Shown here in pieces: positions 1 to 9,545 of a stretch of DNA of 46,148 nucleotides. The notes beneath the pieces are model-generated. The model was not told the DNA's origin, made no database searches, and worked only from the letters and a program-made list of their open reading frames with translations. The position numbers and the translations under genes were made by a program. Source of the stretch: Akkermansia muciniphila (GTDB lineage Bacteria; Verrucomicrobiota; Verrucomicrobiia; Methylacidiphilales; CAMAQI01); contig CAMCYL010000009.1 of assembly GCA_945883905.1 (NCBI GenBank), positions 1 through 46,148 on the forward strand, read 5' to 3'. Every line of letters starts with the position of its first letter. Position 1 is the first letter of the stretch.

Positions 1-130
1 ACACAGAACACACTGAATTTTAAGGGTTTATAAAAAACAGGGGATTCACCCGCTGGGTGAAGGAAAAAATAACTCTTTTTTTGCTTAACATCTTCTTTCT
101 GTGTATTTTGTGTATTCTGTGGTTAAGTGG
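1..130. repeat. CACAGAA-rich imperfect inverted repeat
   Basis: The left edge carries ACACAGAACACACTGAA (1-17), and 109-123 carries TTGTGTATTCTGTGG preceded by TTTCTGTGTATT. The two sides are approximate reverse complements built from CACAGAA/TTCTGTG words. Between them lies a perfect 7-bp hairpin, TTCACCC-gct-GGGTGAA (45-61). No gene is evident here. It reads as a small intergenic repeat of unknown function, and the left side may continue beyond the window. Confidence 0.4.
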
Positions 131-159
131 ATTGCCGATTTTAGGTTCATGCAATAGAA

Positions 160-194
160 CCAAAAACAAAAAAGGCGGACTTGCGTCCGCCTTT
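160..194 (-). terminator. Rho-independent terminator of icd
   Basis: AAAGGCGGAC (171-180) and GTCCGCCTTT (185-194) form a perfect 10-bp stem with a TTGC loop. On the minus strand the stem is followed by TTTTTTGTTTTTGG, a U-rich tail. It sits 28 nt after the icd stop codon, so it closes the minus-strand transcription unit. Confidence 0.85.
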
Positions 195-221
195 CCTGAA
201 TCAAAATTTCAAATCGAAATT

Positions 222-1544
222 TTACATGTGCTGAATGATATTTTGGCTAAACTCAGAACATTTAAGCTCTGTGCCCCCCTCCATCAAACGCGCAAAATCA
301 TAGGTGACTTTTTTAGATCCAATCGCCCCATTGACTCCTTTAAGGATCAAGTCGGCCACTTCAGTCCATCCTAAATGACGGAACATCATTTCACCGGAGA
401 GAATCACCGAGCAAGGATTGACCTTGTCGAGATCGGCATACTTCGGCGCCGTTCCATGGGTTGCCTCAAAAATGGCGTGTCCTGTGACATAGTTCGCATT
501 TCCACCGGGAGCGATTCCAATTCCCCCGACTTGAGCCGCTAGAGCATCGGAAAGATAATCTCCGTTCAAGTTAAGGGTGGCAATGACATCAAAGTCTTCA
601 GGACGTGTAAGCACCTGTTGAAGGGCAATATCGGCAATCGCATCTTTGACGAGGATCTTCCCCGCCTTGAGCGCTGCCTTTTGCTCCTCATTGGCGACCG
701 CCTCCCCTTTTTCAGCTTTCGTCACTTCCCATTTGGACCAGCTATAGGTTTGCTCAGCAAATTCAGTATCCGCCAATTGATAAGCCCAGTCACGGAATCC
801 ACCCTCAGTGAATTTCATGATATTTCCCTTATGCACAATCGTCACCGATTTTTTCTTCTGAGCAATCGCATATTGGATCGCCGAACGAACAAGGCGCTGC
901 GTCCCTAAACGAGAAACCGGTTTAATTCCAAGTCCCACTTCAACCGCTGAGGAGTCCTTCAATCCCGCTTCCGTGATGTAAGCTTGAGCCTTATCAGCGG
1001 TGGAAAAACGGATCTTTGCGAAATCCTTGGGGAACTCCTTCGCAATGAAATCCAAAACCTTTTGGGCCTCCGGAGAGCCGCCCTTCCACTCGATTCCGGC
1101 GTAAATATCCTCTGTGTTTTCACGGAAGATGACCATATCGACCTTCTCCGGATTCTTCACTGGAGAGGGAACTCCATTAAAGTATTGAACGGGGCGAAGA
1201 CAGACATAGAGATCCAGCATCTGACGAAGCGCTACATTTAAGGAACGAATTCCGCCACCCACAGGAGTCGTCAAAGGGCCTTTAATTCCGACTAAATAAT
1301 CGCGAAAGGCTTGAACGGTCTCATCGGGAAGCCAATTATTAAACTTTTGAAAGGCCTCTTCCCCTGCAAAAACCTGCTTCCACTCGACTTTACGCTTTCC
1401 CGCGTAGGCCTTTTGGACTGCGGCATCAAAAACAGGTTGCGATGCCTTCCAAATATCCCGCCCCGTTCCATCCCCTTGAATATAAGGGATCGTCGGTTGA
1501 TCAGGAACAACAAGTTTACCATTTTGAATTGTGATTTTTGACAT
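222..1544 (-). CDS. icd: NADP-dependent isocitrate dehydrogenase
   Basis: 440 residues, close to the E. coli Icd type. The enzyme oxidatively decarboxylates isocitrate to 2-oxoglutarate in the cytosolic TCA cycle. The segment [20 protein letters not shown] (89-108) is the conserved substrate loop; Ser101 corresponds to the serine phosphorylated by AceK in E. coli, with Asn103, Arg107, Arg117 and Arg141 as substrate contacts. The C-terminal HGTAPKYAD and VTYDFARLM segments keep the Lys/Tyr and Tyr/Arg pairs that mark NADP rather than NAD use. It lies 30 nt downstream of the aspartate aminotransferase gene on the same strand and is the last gene before a strong terminator, so the two are probably co-transcribed. 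No aceK is visible nearby. Confidence 0.95.
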   Translation of the reverse strand: MSKITIQNGKLVVPDQPTIPYIQGDGTGRDIWKASQPVFDAAVQKAYAGKRKVEWKQVFAGEEAFQKFNNWLPDETVQAFRDYLVGIKGPLTTPVGGGIRSLNVALRQMLDLYVCLRPVQYFNGVPSPVKNPEKVDMVIFRENTEDIYAGIEWKGGSPEAQKVLDFIAKEFPKDFAKIRFSTADKAQAYITEAGLKDSSAVEVGLGIKPVSRLGTQRLVRSAIQYAIAQKKKSVTIVHKGNIMKFTEGGFRDWAYQLADTEFAEQTYSWSKWEVTKAEKGEAVANEEQKAALKAGKILVKDAIADIALQQVLTRPEDFDVIATLNLNGDYLSDALAAQVGGIGIAPGGNANYVTGHAIFEATHGTAPKYADLDKVNPCSVILSGEMMFRHLGWTEVADLILKGVNGAIGSKKVTYDFARLMEGGTELKCSEFSQNIIQHM

Positions 1545-1574
1545 AACTCAATTTCTCTAATTTTTGACTCAGGA

Positions 1575-2738
1575 TTATAGTGAGCGAACAAATTCGCTGA
1601 TTCTTTCGACCCCTTTTTCCACATTTTCCATGCTCGTTGCATAGGAAAGTCGAACGGTGCTGTCATCCCCAAAAGCAATACCAGGGACCATCGCCACTTT
1701 CTTTTTCTCAAGGAGTTTCTCACAAAACTCGGCCGAGGAAAGCCCTGTTGCCGCAATATTGATCAAAACGTAAAAAGCGCCTTGGGGAACGACAAAACTG
1801 AGCTTAGGAATCTCTTTGAGCATCTCCATGACTCGTTTACGACGTCGTCCAAACTCTTTAAGCATCTCCGCAACGCACTCCTGAGGTCCTTTATAGGCTG
1901 CAACGGCCCCTTTTTGAGCAAAGGAGGTGACATTGGAGGTCGTATGGCTTTGCATAGAATCAAGGCTCTTCGCCAACCACTCCGGAGCGGCAATATAACC
2001 CATACGCCATCCAGTCATTGCGTAAGGTTTACTGAATCCGTTGACCGTGATTGTCGATTCATAGACACTCTTCCCAAGAGAGGCGATACTGACATGTTTT
2101 GCCCCATCATAAGTCAATTTTTCATAGATTTCGTCGGAAAGAATCAAAATCTCCTCTTCGAGAGCGACCTCTGCCAATGCCGCTAATTCATTTTCAGTAT
2201 AAATAGTCCCTGTCGGATTACCCGGTGAGTTTAAGATGATCATTTTCGTACTTGGCGAGATCGCCTCACGGAATTGATCGGGGGTAATCTTATAGTCATT
2301 TTCGGCAGTCGTTTGAACGATGTAAGGTTCTGCGCCCGCAAGTTTAACCATTTCAGGGTAGCTCAACCAATAAGGGGCGGGGATAATCACTTCGTCGCCT
2401 GGATTCACAACCGCCATAATGGCTTCGTGACAAGCGTGCTTACATCCTGCGGTCACAATGATTTGAGAGGGTTTGTAATCGAGACCGTTTTCAGACTTTA
2501 ATTTTTCAGAAATTGCAGAACGTAATTCAGGGATACCAGAGGAAGGCGTATATTTAGTGAAACCGGCATCCAATGCCCCCATGGCACTGGCCTTGATATG
2601 CTCAGGCGTATCGAAGTCAGGCTCCCCTGCACCAAAATTAATAACGTCAATTCCTTCAGCCTTCATCGCTTTCGCCTTGCTATCAATAGAAAGACTTAAA
2701 GAGGGGCTCAACTGCTGTACTCGTGTTGCGGTTTTCAT
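1575..2738 (-). CDS. aspC: aspartate aminotransferase (class I, PLP-dependent)
   Basis: 387 residues from the chosen start MKTATRVQQLSPSLSLSIDS. The frame opens 13 codons earlier at 2777, but the ATG at 2738 has a GGAG Shine-Dalgarno and fits the family N-terminus. Fold-type I aminotransferase features are GAGEPDFDTPEHI near the N-terminus, NSPGNPTG, SDEIYEKL, the PLP-lysine segment SKPYAMTGWRMG, and the carboxylate-binding arginine in VRLSYATS. It resembles the bacterial AspAT 1-gamma subgroup, which transfers the amino group between aspartate and 2-oxoglutarate; some members also accept prephenate, which the sequence alone cannot settle. It is followed after 30 nt by icd, which makes the 2-oxoglutarate this enzyme uses. 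Confidence 0.93.
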   Translation of the reverse strand: MKTATRVQQLSPSLSLSIDSKAKAMKAEGIDVINFGAGEPDFDTPEHIKASAMGALDAGFTKYTPSSGIPELRSAISEKLKSENGLDYKPSQIIVTAGCKHACHEAIMAVVNPGDEVIIPAPYWLSYPEMVKLAGAEPYIVQTTAENDYKITPDQFREAISPSTKMIILNSPGNPTGTIYTENELAALAEVALEEEILILSDEIYEKLTYDGAKHVSIASLGKSVYESTITVNGFSKPYAMTGWRMGYIAAPEWLAKSLDSMQSHTTSNVTSFAQKGAVAAYKGPQECVAEMLKEFGRRRKRVMEMLKEIPKLSFVVPQGAFYVLINIAATGLSSAEFCEKLLEKKKVAMVPGIAFGDDSTVRLSYATSMENVEKGVERISEFVRSL

Positions 2739-2745
2739 AAGAGCT

Positions 2746-2760
2746 CTCCGTTTTACGGAG
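2746..2760 (-). promoter_or_regulatory. small hairpin overlapping the aspC ribosome binding site
   Basis: CTCCG-tttta-CGGAG is a perfect 5-bp stem with a 5-nt loop. On the minus-strand transcript the 3' arm contains the GGAG that serves as Shine-Dalgarno for the ATG at 2738. The hairpin could weakly mask translation initiation. It is short, so functional relevance is uncertain. Confidence 0.3.
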
Positions 2761-2801
2761 GAATAAAGTTTTGGCAATCAAAAGAAAATAAACTTCCAAA
2801 A

Positions 2802-4964
2802 CTAAAACTTAATTCGTGAACTCAAACTGGTCTCATTACTCTCAATATCGTTATTTCGACCCAGAGCATCTTTCTTTTTGTCGGTAAATCGATGCGTATA
2901 AGATAATCCAACATCCCACCAGTCGGTGATCGGGTAGGCGGCGGTAAGACTATAGTTATAATAAGGAAAACTAGAAATCTTAGGAGTTCCCGTGGAGGCC
3001 TTCGAAAATTCGATGACTTCATAGCCTCCTCCAACTCCTAATTTAAATTTATAAACTAATTGAGAAATTGATCCATTAAATCCTGTTGATCCTGTATTGG
3101 CATTTCGAATAACCGAAGAGGGGATTTGATTTCGAGAGGCATTCACTGCAAGCGTTGTTTTTGGGAAAAGAGCCAACGACCCCCCCGCTTTAAAAACAAT
3201 ACTATTTTGATCCTCAACTTTACTTTTAAATTGACGCTGTTCATACCCCGTTTCAGCAAAAAGCGTTGTTTTCGCCGTTGCAAAGTATAGCCCTCTCACT
3301 AAGGCCTGTTGATAGTCTTGATCCGGACCTCCCGTCGAGGTGACATGTCCATAGCCAGCCCCTAATCCTAAACGGATTTTTTCAGACATCGAATAGTTCG
3401 CATACCCACGAATACTCGTATCTTGAGAATCAAATCCATCTTTATAATCTCGAATACTATTTCCTAACCCTAATTCGATAGAGGTTTTGTCCGAAACCTC
3501 ATATTCAGCAGAGACAGTGGTCACATAAAAATTTCGACTGATAAAACTCCCGGCCTCAATATCTCCTCCTGAGTAAGGGGTAATTCGTTGATCCACCACA
3601 AGAGCCAACTTTGAAAATCGAAAGCCGGAATTAAAGGCAACACTATGATCCACAATCTCTTTTTTATCGATATCAAGAAAACTCGTAATCGTCGGAGTGT
3701 AACGAAAGGCCAAATAAAGAACGTCCGTGACCTCGGAGTCCCGCTCGCCAGCAGCAACCTCTAAAGAAGGGGCCGCATTGGCGGTCGTCGCTCCGTCGAT
3801 TGCCTTACCCCTAAATTTTGGAAGCGTCTGATAGTTGTCCGTATAAGAGATTTGATTTTGAAGATCGAGTCGAACATCAAACCGACCGACCTTAATCCCC
3901 GGAGCATATAATCGGGCCCCATCATCGGCAAAAAGATTGTTCCTCTGCTCAACCGATCTGAATCGGCGATCTTCAACAGGACTATTTTGGATTACTTTTG
4001 CCTCTTCATTTTTCTTCGCAAGGAGAGCTCCTGGATCCTCTTCCGACTTCAATATCTCTTTTTTCTTTGCTAGCGCTTGCTCCTCCTCAGACAACTCTTT
4101 CACCCCGTTCTCCCCTTCCCTTTGCGTATAATCTTTAAATTTATCCGGTTGACCCTCTCCATTGCCCTCTGCAAGAAAAGGAGCGCCTTGCCCCCAAGTA
4201 TTCATCTGATTTTGATTCGCCCTTTTTTCGGATAAACGAGCGGCAGCTCCCTCTTCTACCAAACCTAAAGCGGTCTCACGAAATTTCACCGAACTAAAAT
4301 TCCCTCCGTTTACTTCAGATTCTTTGGCAGATTTAAAGGCATAAGTTTCAGGTTTTATCGGAGAAACAGGAGGGGCATTTACCTCTATTTGCCTTCTCAT
4401 CGGCTGTAATATTTCACTTCTTAAAAACAGTTGATTAACACTTCGATCAGAAAAGGATAACGCCCCGAAGGAATCGATCGATAAATTGAAGTCTCCTCTT
4501 AGATTAAATTCATTTCTCGTTTCCACGAGATCTTGCGATCTCTCTGAGAATTTTTCCGAAAATTGAAGCTCCATCTGTCGTCGATCTTGATGATCTGAAA
4601 TGGATAGGTGATCTAAAGACCTTTTGGCGACAGAAGGGACTTTTTCAGAATTTAAATCAGCGGAATGGGAAGAGACCTCCGCAGGGCTTTCAGAAGGCAA
4701 GCTCTCAGGCTCAGAACTTAAAGGAACCTCGGTAGGGCTCTCGTTTAATGGAATTTTCGACGAAGGTGATTCCGTTGAATTGGTGGATATAACCTCGACC
4801 ATCGGTCGATCTTCTTCAGAGGGATTACGAACTGAAAACTGCGGGGCCCTAAACTTCTCGAAAGAGAGAAAATCGACAGGCCGTTGCGCAAAGAGAAAAA
4901 TACCGAAAACGAGAGTTCCGATCCCGACCCCAATCACGATTTGAATTGTATTTTCTTTTTTCAT
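2802..4964 (-). CDS. outer-membrane beta-barrel protein of the exopolysaccharide operon
   Basis: 720 residues. A basic N-terminus with one hydrophobic stretch (about 8-26) is a signal peptide or anchor. Residues 40-340 are low-complexity, rich in Ser, Glu, Pro and Gln with charged runs. The last ~370 residues show alternating hydrophobic/aromatic strands (RFDVRLDLQNQISYTDNY at the start) and end in Phe (RIKF), as outer-membrane barrels do. The barrel resembles the BBP2-type barrels seen in PEP-CTERM/exosortase polysaccharide clusters. It starts 5 nt after the FecR-domain gene and shares its operon with Wza- and Wzc-like genes, so a role as outer-membrane polysaccharide channel or assembly partner is likely. 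The long N-terminal region is unusual and may span the periplasm. Confidence 0.7.
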   Translation of the reverse strand: MKKENTIQIVIGVGIGTLVFGIFLFAQRPVDFLSFEKFRAPQFSVRNPSEEDRPMVEVISTNSTESPSSKIPLNESPTEVPLSSEPESLPSESPAEVSSHSADLNSEKVPSVAKRSLDHLSISDHQDRRQMELQFSEKFSERSQDLVETRNEFNLRGDFNLSIDSFGALSFSDRSVNQLFLRSEILQPMRRQIEVNAPPVSPIKPETYAFKSAKESEVNGGNFSSVKFRETALGLVEEGAAARLSEKRANQNQMNTWGQGAPFLAEGNGEGQPDKFKDYTQREGENGVKELSEEEQALAKKKEILKSEEDPGALLAKKNEEAKVIQNSPVEDRRFRSVEQRNNLFADDGARLYAPGIKVGRFDVRLDLQNQISYTDNYQTLPKFRGKAIDGATTANAAPSLEVAAGERDSEVTDVLYLAFRYTPTITSFLDIDKKEIVDHSVAFNSGFRFSKLALVVDQRITPYSGGDIEAGSFISRNFYVTTVSAEYEVSDKTSIELGLGNSIRDYKDGFDSQDTSIRGYANYSMSEKIRLGLGAGYGHVTSTGGPDQDYQQALVRGLYFATAKTTLFAETGYEQRQFKSKVEDQNSIVFKAGGSLALFPKTTLAVNASRNQIPSSVIRNANTGSTGFNGSISQLVYKFKLGVGGGYEVIEFSKASTGTPKISSFPYYNYSLTAAYPITDWWDVGLSYTHRFTDKKKDALGRNNDIESNETSLSSRIKF

Positions 4965-4969
4965 CTTCT

Positions 4970-5926
4970 TTACGGATCTGTTGGGGAGATTATTGGATCT
5001 GGAGGGATATTTTCAGGATTTGGAGTCACAGGGGGAGTCTCAGAGGTAGTTCCAAGGATTTGCTCTGCAACCTGAGAGAGTGTTCCTCCTAAAAGCCGCT
5101 CTTCGACAATATCCGGAATCGCCCCTGGTTTAGTCAAGAGGACCTCGCTTTGTGCCGCTTTGATCACCTCACTCGTTGTTAAAAAAGGATTTGTGGCAGA
5201 ATAAACAACTCCCTCGGAACGCGCAATCTCTTGACTAGCTTTTATTGACTCTTCTCGCTCTTGAGGACTAGGCGATCGAATGGCTCCCAATTTCAAAGTA
5301 GGTCCAATTCCGTTTACATCGATCCACTGATCTTGCTTCAAAGTAATTTTATCTCCACTCGTCAGCTTCACCTCCACCACCCCATTTACAACTCCCACTT
5401 TTCCTTTTCCATCTTTAAAAGAGACCCAAAATTTAGTCCCCTTCGCGCTCACGAGCCCCTGAGGGGTTTGGATTTGAAAAGTCGTAATCTTATGGTTGAG
5501 TTTTTGAATCGAAACAAAAATAGTTCCTTGATTTAAAAATAGAAGCGCTTTTCTTTTGGAAATTTTACTATTTCGTTTCTCAACCTCGAGTTCTTTCATT
5601 TGCAGACGCGCATTCTCCATAACCATGACCGTAATCCCAGGCATCGGACGAAAAATAACGCTTGATAGTTCGGGAACGATAAAGAGCCCCTTTGAGGGAA
5701 TTAATCTCCCTGGAACTAAAGAGAGGGACTCTGTATCCGCAAGAAATCGATTCCCCTCTCCCTTCACCTCAACCACTAAAGACATAATCTTTGACTTCAT
5801 CTTGGGCGCTTTTTGGGTCTCCAAGGGAATCGTCACGGTTTGTGCCTTATCCTCAGAAACCACTTGCGCTTGAATCCCCCACACAGTGAAGATCAAAGCC
5901 ATAGCCCCGATAGAAATCTGTTTCAT
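4970..5926 (-). CDS. secreted FecR-domain protein
   Basis: 318 residues. A signal peptide (MKQISIGAMALIFTVWGIQA, probable cleavage before Gln21) implies export. The central part, about 145-210, matches the FecR fold: an ITTFQIQTPQGLVSAKGTKF strand pair, then VVNGVVEVKL and LKQDQWIDV. The tail is proline-rich (TPPVTPNPENIPPDP). Classical FecR senses ferric citrate for a sigma factor, but no sigma factor is nearby. Signal-peptide FecR proteins of this size are common in exopolysaccharide clusters, where the domain may bind polysaccharide or peptidoglycan. Its ATG overlaps the stop of the kinase gene by 4 nt (ATGA), which indicates translational coupling. Confidence 0.8.
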   Translation of the reverse strand: MKQISIGAMALIFTVWGIQAQVVSEDKAQTVTIPLETQKAPKMKSKIMSLVVEVKGEGNRFLADTESLSLVPGRLIPSKGLFIVPELSSVIFRPMPGITVMVMENARLQMKELEVEKRNSKISKRKALLFLNQGTIFVSIQKLNHKITTFQIQTPQGLVSAKGTKFWVSFKDGKGKVGVVNGVVEVKLTSGDKITLKQDQWIDVNGIGPTLKLGAIRSPSPQEREESIKASQEIARSEGVVYSATNPFLTTSEVIKAAQSEVLLTKPGAIPDIVEERLLGGTLSQVAEQILGTTSETPPVTPNPENIPPDPIISPTDP

Positions 5927-8064
5927 GATTTTCGTTGATCCGTCCCATAGGCATTTTCACGCCCGTAAGTTTTATGATAGGAATAATGATAGTAATAGTA
6001 AAGCCCTCTTCGATCACGAAACCGGTTTAAAACCACTCCTGAGGGCTCTTTGCCGGCTTGCTTGAGAAACTCAATCGCTCGAATCGTGGCGCGTCTCGCC
6101 GTCGAGCCGCACCTCGTAATTAAACAAACTCGTTGGGCATGCTTGACGATGAGTAATGTATCCGCAACCGCATTCACAGGGGCCGTATCTAAAATAATAT
6201 AATCAAACTTTGATTTATAAGACTCGATCAATTTTTCGAATGCATCATTGACCAATAGCTTAGGGGGATTCGGAGATCTCGTCCCCGCAGAAACGAAAAA
6301 TAAGTTTTCAACCGAGGTCGCCTGAATGACCTCCTCCGCGCTTTTTTGCTCAGACAAGACCTCGGAAACCCCTGCGCCCATGACCCCTTTTGTCACCATT
6401 TGATGAAGATAAGGCTTCCGTAAATCGGCATCAACCAAAAGCGTCTTTGATCCTTGTCCCGCTAAATGGGCTGCACAATAGTAGCTGCAAAAAGTCTTTC
6501 CCTCAGCAGGAACCGCAGAGGTAAATAAACAAACCCGATTCTCCTCTTTTTTGCCCAATAAACTTAAGGAGACCAAGAGAGTTCGAAAGGACTCTCGAAC
6601 GGCTGGAGTAATTTCCTCTCCAGATTGCTTCAATGAATTACCGTGCGCGGCCCTCCCTTTTGTCGAAGATTTTGTTTTGGTTCTCGGCTTTGCTCGAGAT
6701 TCCGGAATCGCCGATAGACAAGGAAGCTTTAATAAAGTCTCTGCCTGATCAACGGTTTTTATCGAATTATCAAAAGAATGGAGGATTAAGGATAAACAGA
6801 CCCCAATCAGTAAACTGGCACTAACACTGACGATCATTAACTTTCGTTTATTTGGACTGATCGGCTCTGAATTGAAACTTGCCGGTTCAATAATTCGAAT
6901 ATTATCAAAATCCAATGACTTGGTAATATTCGTTTCACTCATTCGTTTATTAAGACTGTTATAGAAAGATTGACAGGCTTCCACATCTCGAAGGAGGTTG
7001 TTATATTCGATCGCCGTCTTACTTTGATCAAGCGCCAATCTTTGAATATTCTCCTCTTGGGATTGCAGTGCTTTTAAGCGGGGCTCAACACTTTTGACGG
7101 CCTCTTTCGCTGCAATTAATAAGTTTCTTTGTAAAACCGCGAAATCTTCCCTCATTCGAATCATCCGAGGGTGATTCTCGGTGATCCGCTGGGTTGAGAT
7201 CGACATCATCTCGTTATGCTTTGCGATACTTTTTTGAAGGGCCTCAACGGTGGGATCCGCTTGAATACTTTCTAAACCTAAAAGACGAGAGGGATCTCCC
7301 GCATTTTTTTTAATTTGATCCAAATCTGACTCTAACAAATGCCGTCTTTGGCGGATTTTACTAAGCTCAATATTCACATCCTTTAATTCAGCGGTATCTA
7401 AGGCGGGAACCCCGTTTTTCTCCTTAAATGACTGTAAGGCTAATTCCGCTGATTGAAGATTTTGACGAACCCCCTCTAACTCTTTATATAAAAATTTATA
7501 AGCGACATCCGTCGTCTCTAATCGTCGACCGATGTTCATCTCCATAAACTCACGAGCGACGGTGTTCGCGAGGCGCTGTGCCACCGCAGGATCTCCATGA
7601 GTCACTTGAAGGTCAATCATCGTCGTCCCTTTTCTTTGGACCGGATTAATCGCCCCTCGAATACTTTCTGCGACATCCTCATTTTTAAAATTCGCTTGCT
7701 CCGGAGTCGTCATTAAAAATGCAGCATCTTTTCCGAGATTTGCAGCTTCAGCAACTCGGAGGAGGAGCGGTTTTGATTTCATGAGATGCAACATGTTTTG
7801 AGTCGCCTCATAACTGCGCGCATCCTCTTGAGTGACCTCTTGAATATTGACCACGTTTTTAGGGGGCTCAATAAAAAGAACCACCCTTGACTCGTACACT
7901 CTCTTTGATTTCTGAATATAAGAAAATCCGGCAACGATTCCGATCAAAGCAAACAAGGCGATAATCCACGCATGCTCCAATAAAGCCGCTAAGATCTCCT
8001 GATAGCTAATCGCCATCGGACTCGAGGACTCTCCCTCACTTTGATTCATTGGGGATGCAACCAT
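5923..8064 (-). CDS. Wzc-like polysaccharide co-polymerase with BY-kinase domain
   Basis: 713 residues. Wzz-type N-terminal domain with transmembrane helix 1 near 30-48, a long periplasmic coiled-coil region (about 185-360), a proline-rich stretch (PISPNK, 401-406) and transmembrane helix 2 near 409-429. The cytoplasmic bacterial tyrosine kinase has Walker A (SAVPAEGKTF, 516-525), Walker A' (LLVDADLRKP, 542-551) and Walker B (YIILDTAP, 622-629). The C-terminus is an unusually dense tyrosine cluster: Tyr689-692, 694, 696, 700 and 706, eight in 18 residues. The family controls chain length and export of exopolysaccharide by cycling autophosphorylation. It begins 12 nt after the Wza-like gene. 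The start at 8064 lacks a good Shine-Dalgarno; Met6 or Met17 are alternatives. Confidence 0.92.
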   Translation of the reverse strand: MVASPMNQSEGESSSPMAISYQEILAALLEHAWIIALFALIGIVAGFSYIQKSKRVYESRVVLFIEPPKNVVNIQEVTQEDARSYEATQNMLHLMKSKPLLLRVAEAANLGKDAAFLMTTPEQANFKNEDVAESIRGAINPVQRKGTTMIDLQVTHGDPAVAQRLANTVAREFMEMNIGRRLETTDVAYKFLYKELEGVRQNLQSAELALQSFKEKNGVPALDTAELKDVNIELSKIRQRRHLLESDLDQIKKNAGDPSRLLGLESIQADPTVEALQKSIAKHNEMMSISTQRITENHPRMIRMREDFAVLQRNLLIAAKEAVKSVEPRLKALQSQEENIQRLALDQSKTAIEYNNLLRDVEACQSFYNSLNKRMSETNITKSLDFDNIRIIEPASFNSEPISPNKRKLMIVSVSASLLIGVCLSLILHSFDNSIKTVDQAETLLKLPCLSAIPESRAKPRTKTKSSTKGRAAHGNSLKQSGEEITPAVRESFRTLLVSLSLLGKKEENRVCLFTSAVPAEGKTFCSYYCAAHLAGQGSKTLLVDADLRKPYLHQMVTKGVMGAGVSEVLSEQKSAEEVIQATSVENLFFVSAGTRSPNPPKLLVNDAFEKLIESYKSKFDYIILDTAPVNAVADTLLIVKHAQRVCLITRCGSTARRATIRAIEFLKQAGKEPSGVVLNRFRDRRGLYYYYHYSYHKTYGRENAYGTDQRKS

Positions 8065-8076
8065 ACGATTTACTTT

Positions 8077-9288
8077 TTAAAACATTCTCTCCCCGATGAC
8101 AATCTTATCTCCGGCTTGAATTAAAAAGACCTTATTTTTATCGCTCTTTCCCATCGATCGAACATCTAAGGTCATCATCATCTCTCGATTCGCTACCTTT
8201 CGATACAACTTCACCTCTCCCAAATCTGCCAATCGGGTCGCTCCTCCTGCGGTGGCAATCGCCTCAAAGATACTCAACGAATCCTCCCCTTCAGGTAATG
8301 GATAAACGCCCGGACTTCGAATTTGTCCCAACATCGAATAATCGTTTCGAGTCATTTGCACCGTGACCGTATCTCCGGCTCGAACAGTAATTTGACGGAC
8401 CCCATCTTTATTTCGTTGAAGGTTCTTGGCATCGTAACGAATAATTTGATCCTGCCCATCGGCCGTTCTCTTGATCGTGATCTCCCCAAAATCTCCCGCA
8501 CGACTCAGCCCCCCCGCCATTCCGACCGCCTCCAAAAGAGTCACCTCATCGATCATCGGGGAGAGTTGATACATTCCAGGACTCCTCACAGAACCCATCA
8601 TCACAAACTCTCGTTTGGCGGTTTGAATCACCATCGTATCCCCCGGCAATAAAGAAAATCCGCCCCCTCCCTTTTCATTCCGAGAGATCGATTTTGCCTT
8701 CGTATCAATGACAATCACCTTTTCTTTACCTTCGATCTGACGCTTGACAACGACTCGCCCTAAATCCCCTGTTTTGGTCGCCCCCCCCGCCATCGCTATG
8801 GCCTCCATGAGCTCAACCGAATCTTGAAGCGGAGGAACCTCATACATTCCCGGCTTTTCAACCTGACCCAAGATCACCACAAAACGCTTTGAATACTCCA
8901 CAATTTCTAAATTCAGCAGAGGATTCACATAAAATTTAGCCAGTTTTTTCTGCAATAATTCGGTGACCTGCGCTAATGATCTTGAGGTCACCGAAATTGA
9001 GTCAATATAAGGAATGTTTATCATCCCATCTTTGCCGACTCGTGTTCGGACATCAAAATCCCCTTCGTCCAGAAGCCGAACCCGTAAGATATCTCCCACT
9101 TGAATCACATACCCATCCGGAGCCCTTAATGACTCGGAAGATCGAGAGGGAGAGGAAGTAGAAGCGGAATTTGACTCGGTGACCTGATTTAAACCGATCC
9201 GACCAGGCATAGAATTTTCGACTCCCTTCAGATCATGCGATCCGCATAGAGTCCAAATAATGAATAAAAAGGAACCAAAAACTTTCAT
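8077..9288 (-). CDS. Wza-like polysaccharide export protein with three SLBB domains
   Basis: 403 residues. A hydrophobic N-terminus (3-15) is an export signal; the Cys at 15 is not in a canonical lipobox (WTLC). A Ser-rich linker (38-53) is followed by a Poly_export domain (about 57-130, starting DGYVIQVGDILRVRLL) and three tandem SLBB domains (about 136-222, 228-310, 316-400). Each SLBB repeats a GxVxxPGxYxxP strand and a xxEAIxxAGGxTxxxDLG helix. The family forms the periplasmic/outer-membrane conduit for exopolysaccharide with the Wzc-like partner, whose gene follows immediately. It is the first gene of the minus-strand operon. Confidence 0.9.
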   Translation of the reverse strand: MKVFGSFLFIIWTLCGSHDLKGVENSMPGRIGLNQVTESNSASTSSPSRSSESLRAPDGYVIQVGDILRVRLLDEGDFDVRTRVGKDGMINIPYIDSISVTSRSLAQVTELLQKKLAKFYVNPLLNLEIVEYSKRFVVILGQVEKPGMYEVPPLQDSVELMEAIAMAGGATKTGDLGRVVVKRQIEGKEKVIVIDTKAKSISRNEKGGGGFSLLPGDTMVIQTAKREFVMMGSVRSPGMYQLSPMIDEVTLLEAVGMAGGLSRAGDFGEITIKRTADGQDQIIRYDAKNLQRNKDGVRQITVRAGDTVTVQMTRNDYSMLGQIRSPGVYPLPEGEDSLSIFEAIATAGGATRLADLGEVKLYRKVANREMMMTLDVRSMGKSDKNKVFLIQAGDKIVIGERMF

Positions 9289-9332
9289 ACGACTTCAATG
9301 GCTTGCTTTCAACCTCTAGTGACTATGCTTAA

Positions 9333-9341
9333 ATCATACCA
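9333..9341 (-). promoter_or_regulatory. possible extended -10 promoter of the exopolysaccharide operon
   Basis: On the minus strand the sequence TGGTATGAT reads as an extended -10 (TGn plus TATGAT). It lies about 45 nt upstream of the Wza-like ATG at 9288. No convincing -35 hexamer is present, as is usual for extended -10 promoters. This is inference from sequence only. Confidence 0.3.
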
Positions 9342-9545
9342 AGAGACCAGCCCTAAAACATAAGAATAGCAATTTCATATTATCGCAGCTCTTGCATTAG
9401 GAATATATCGGGAGCGATCCGGCGGCATAGATCAGGGGTGGATTTATCTCTTTCGCTTTAGGCTAATCGCTTCTAGCCAATAGCTGTTCTTTGACTCCCT
9501 TCGCCCATGCAGCTCCGTCAGCTGACGGATCGGCGCTCCATTTCT

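Noticed and set aside
57-374. Plus-strand open frame of 105 codons at the left edge
   Set aside because: It overlaps the icd terminator and 3' end, has no recognisable domain, and its codon pattern is that of a shadow frame.
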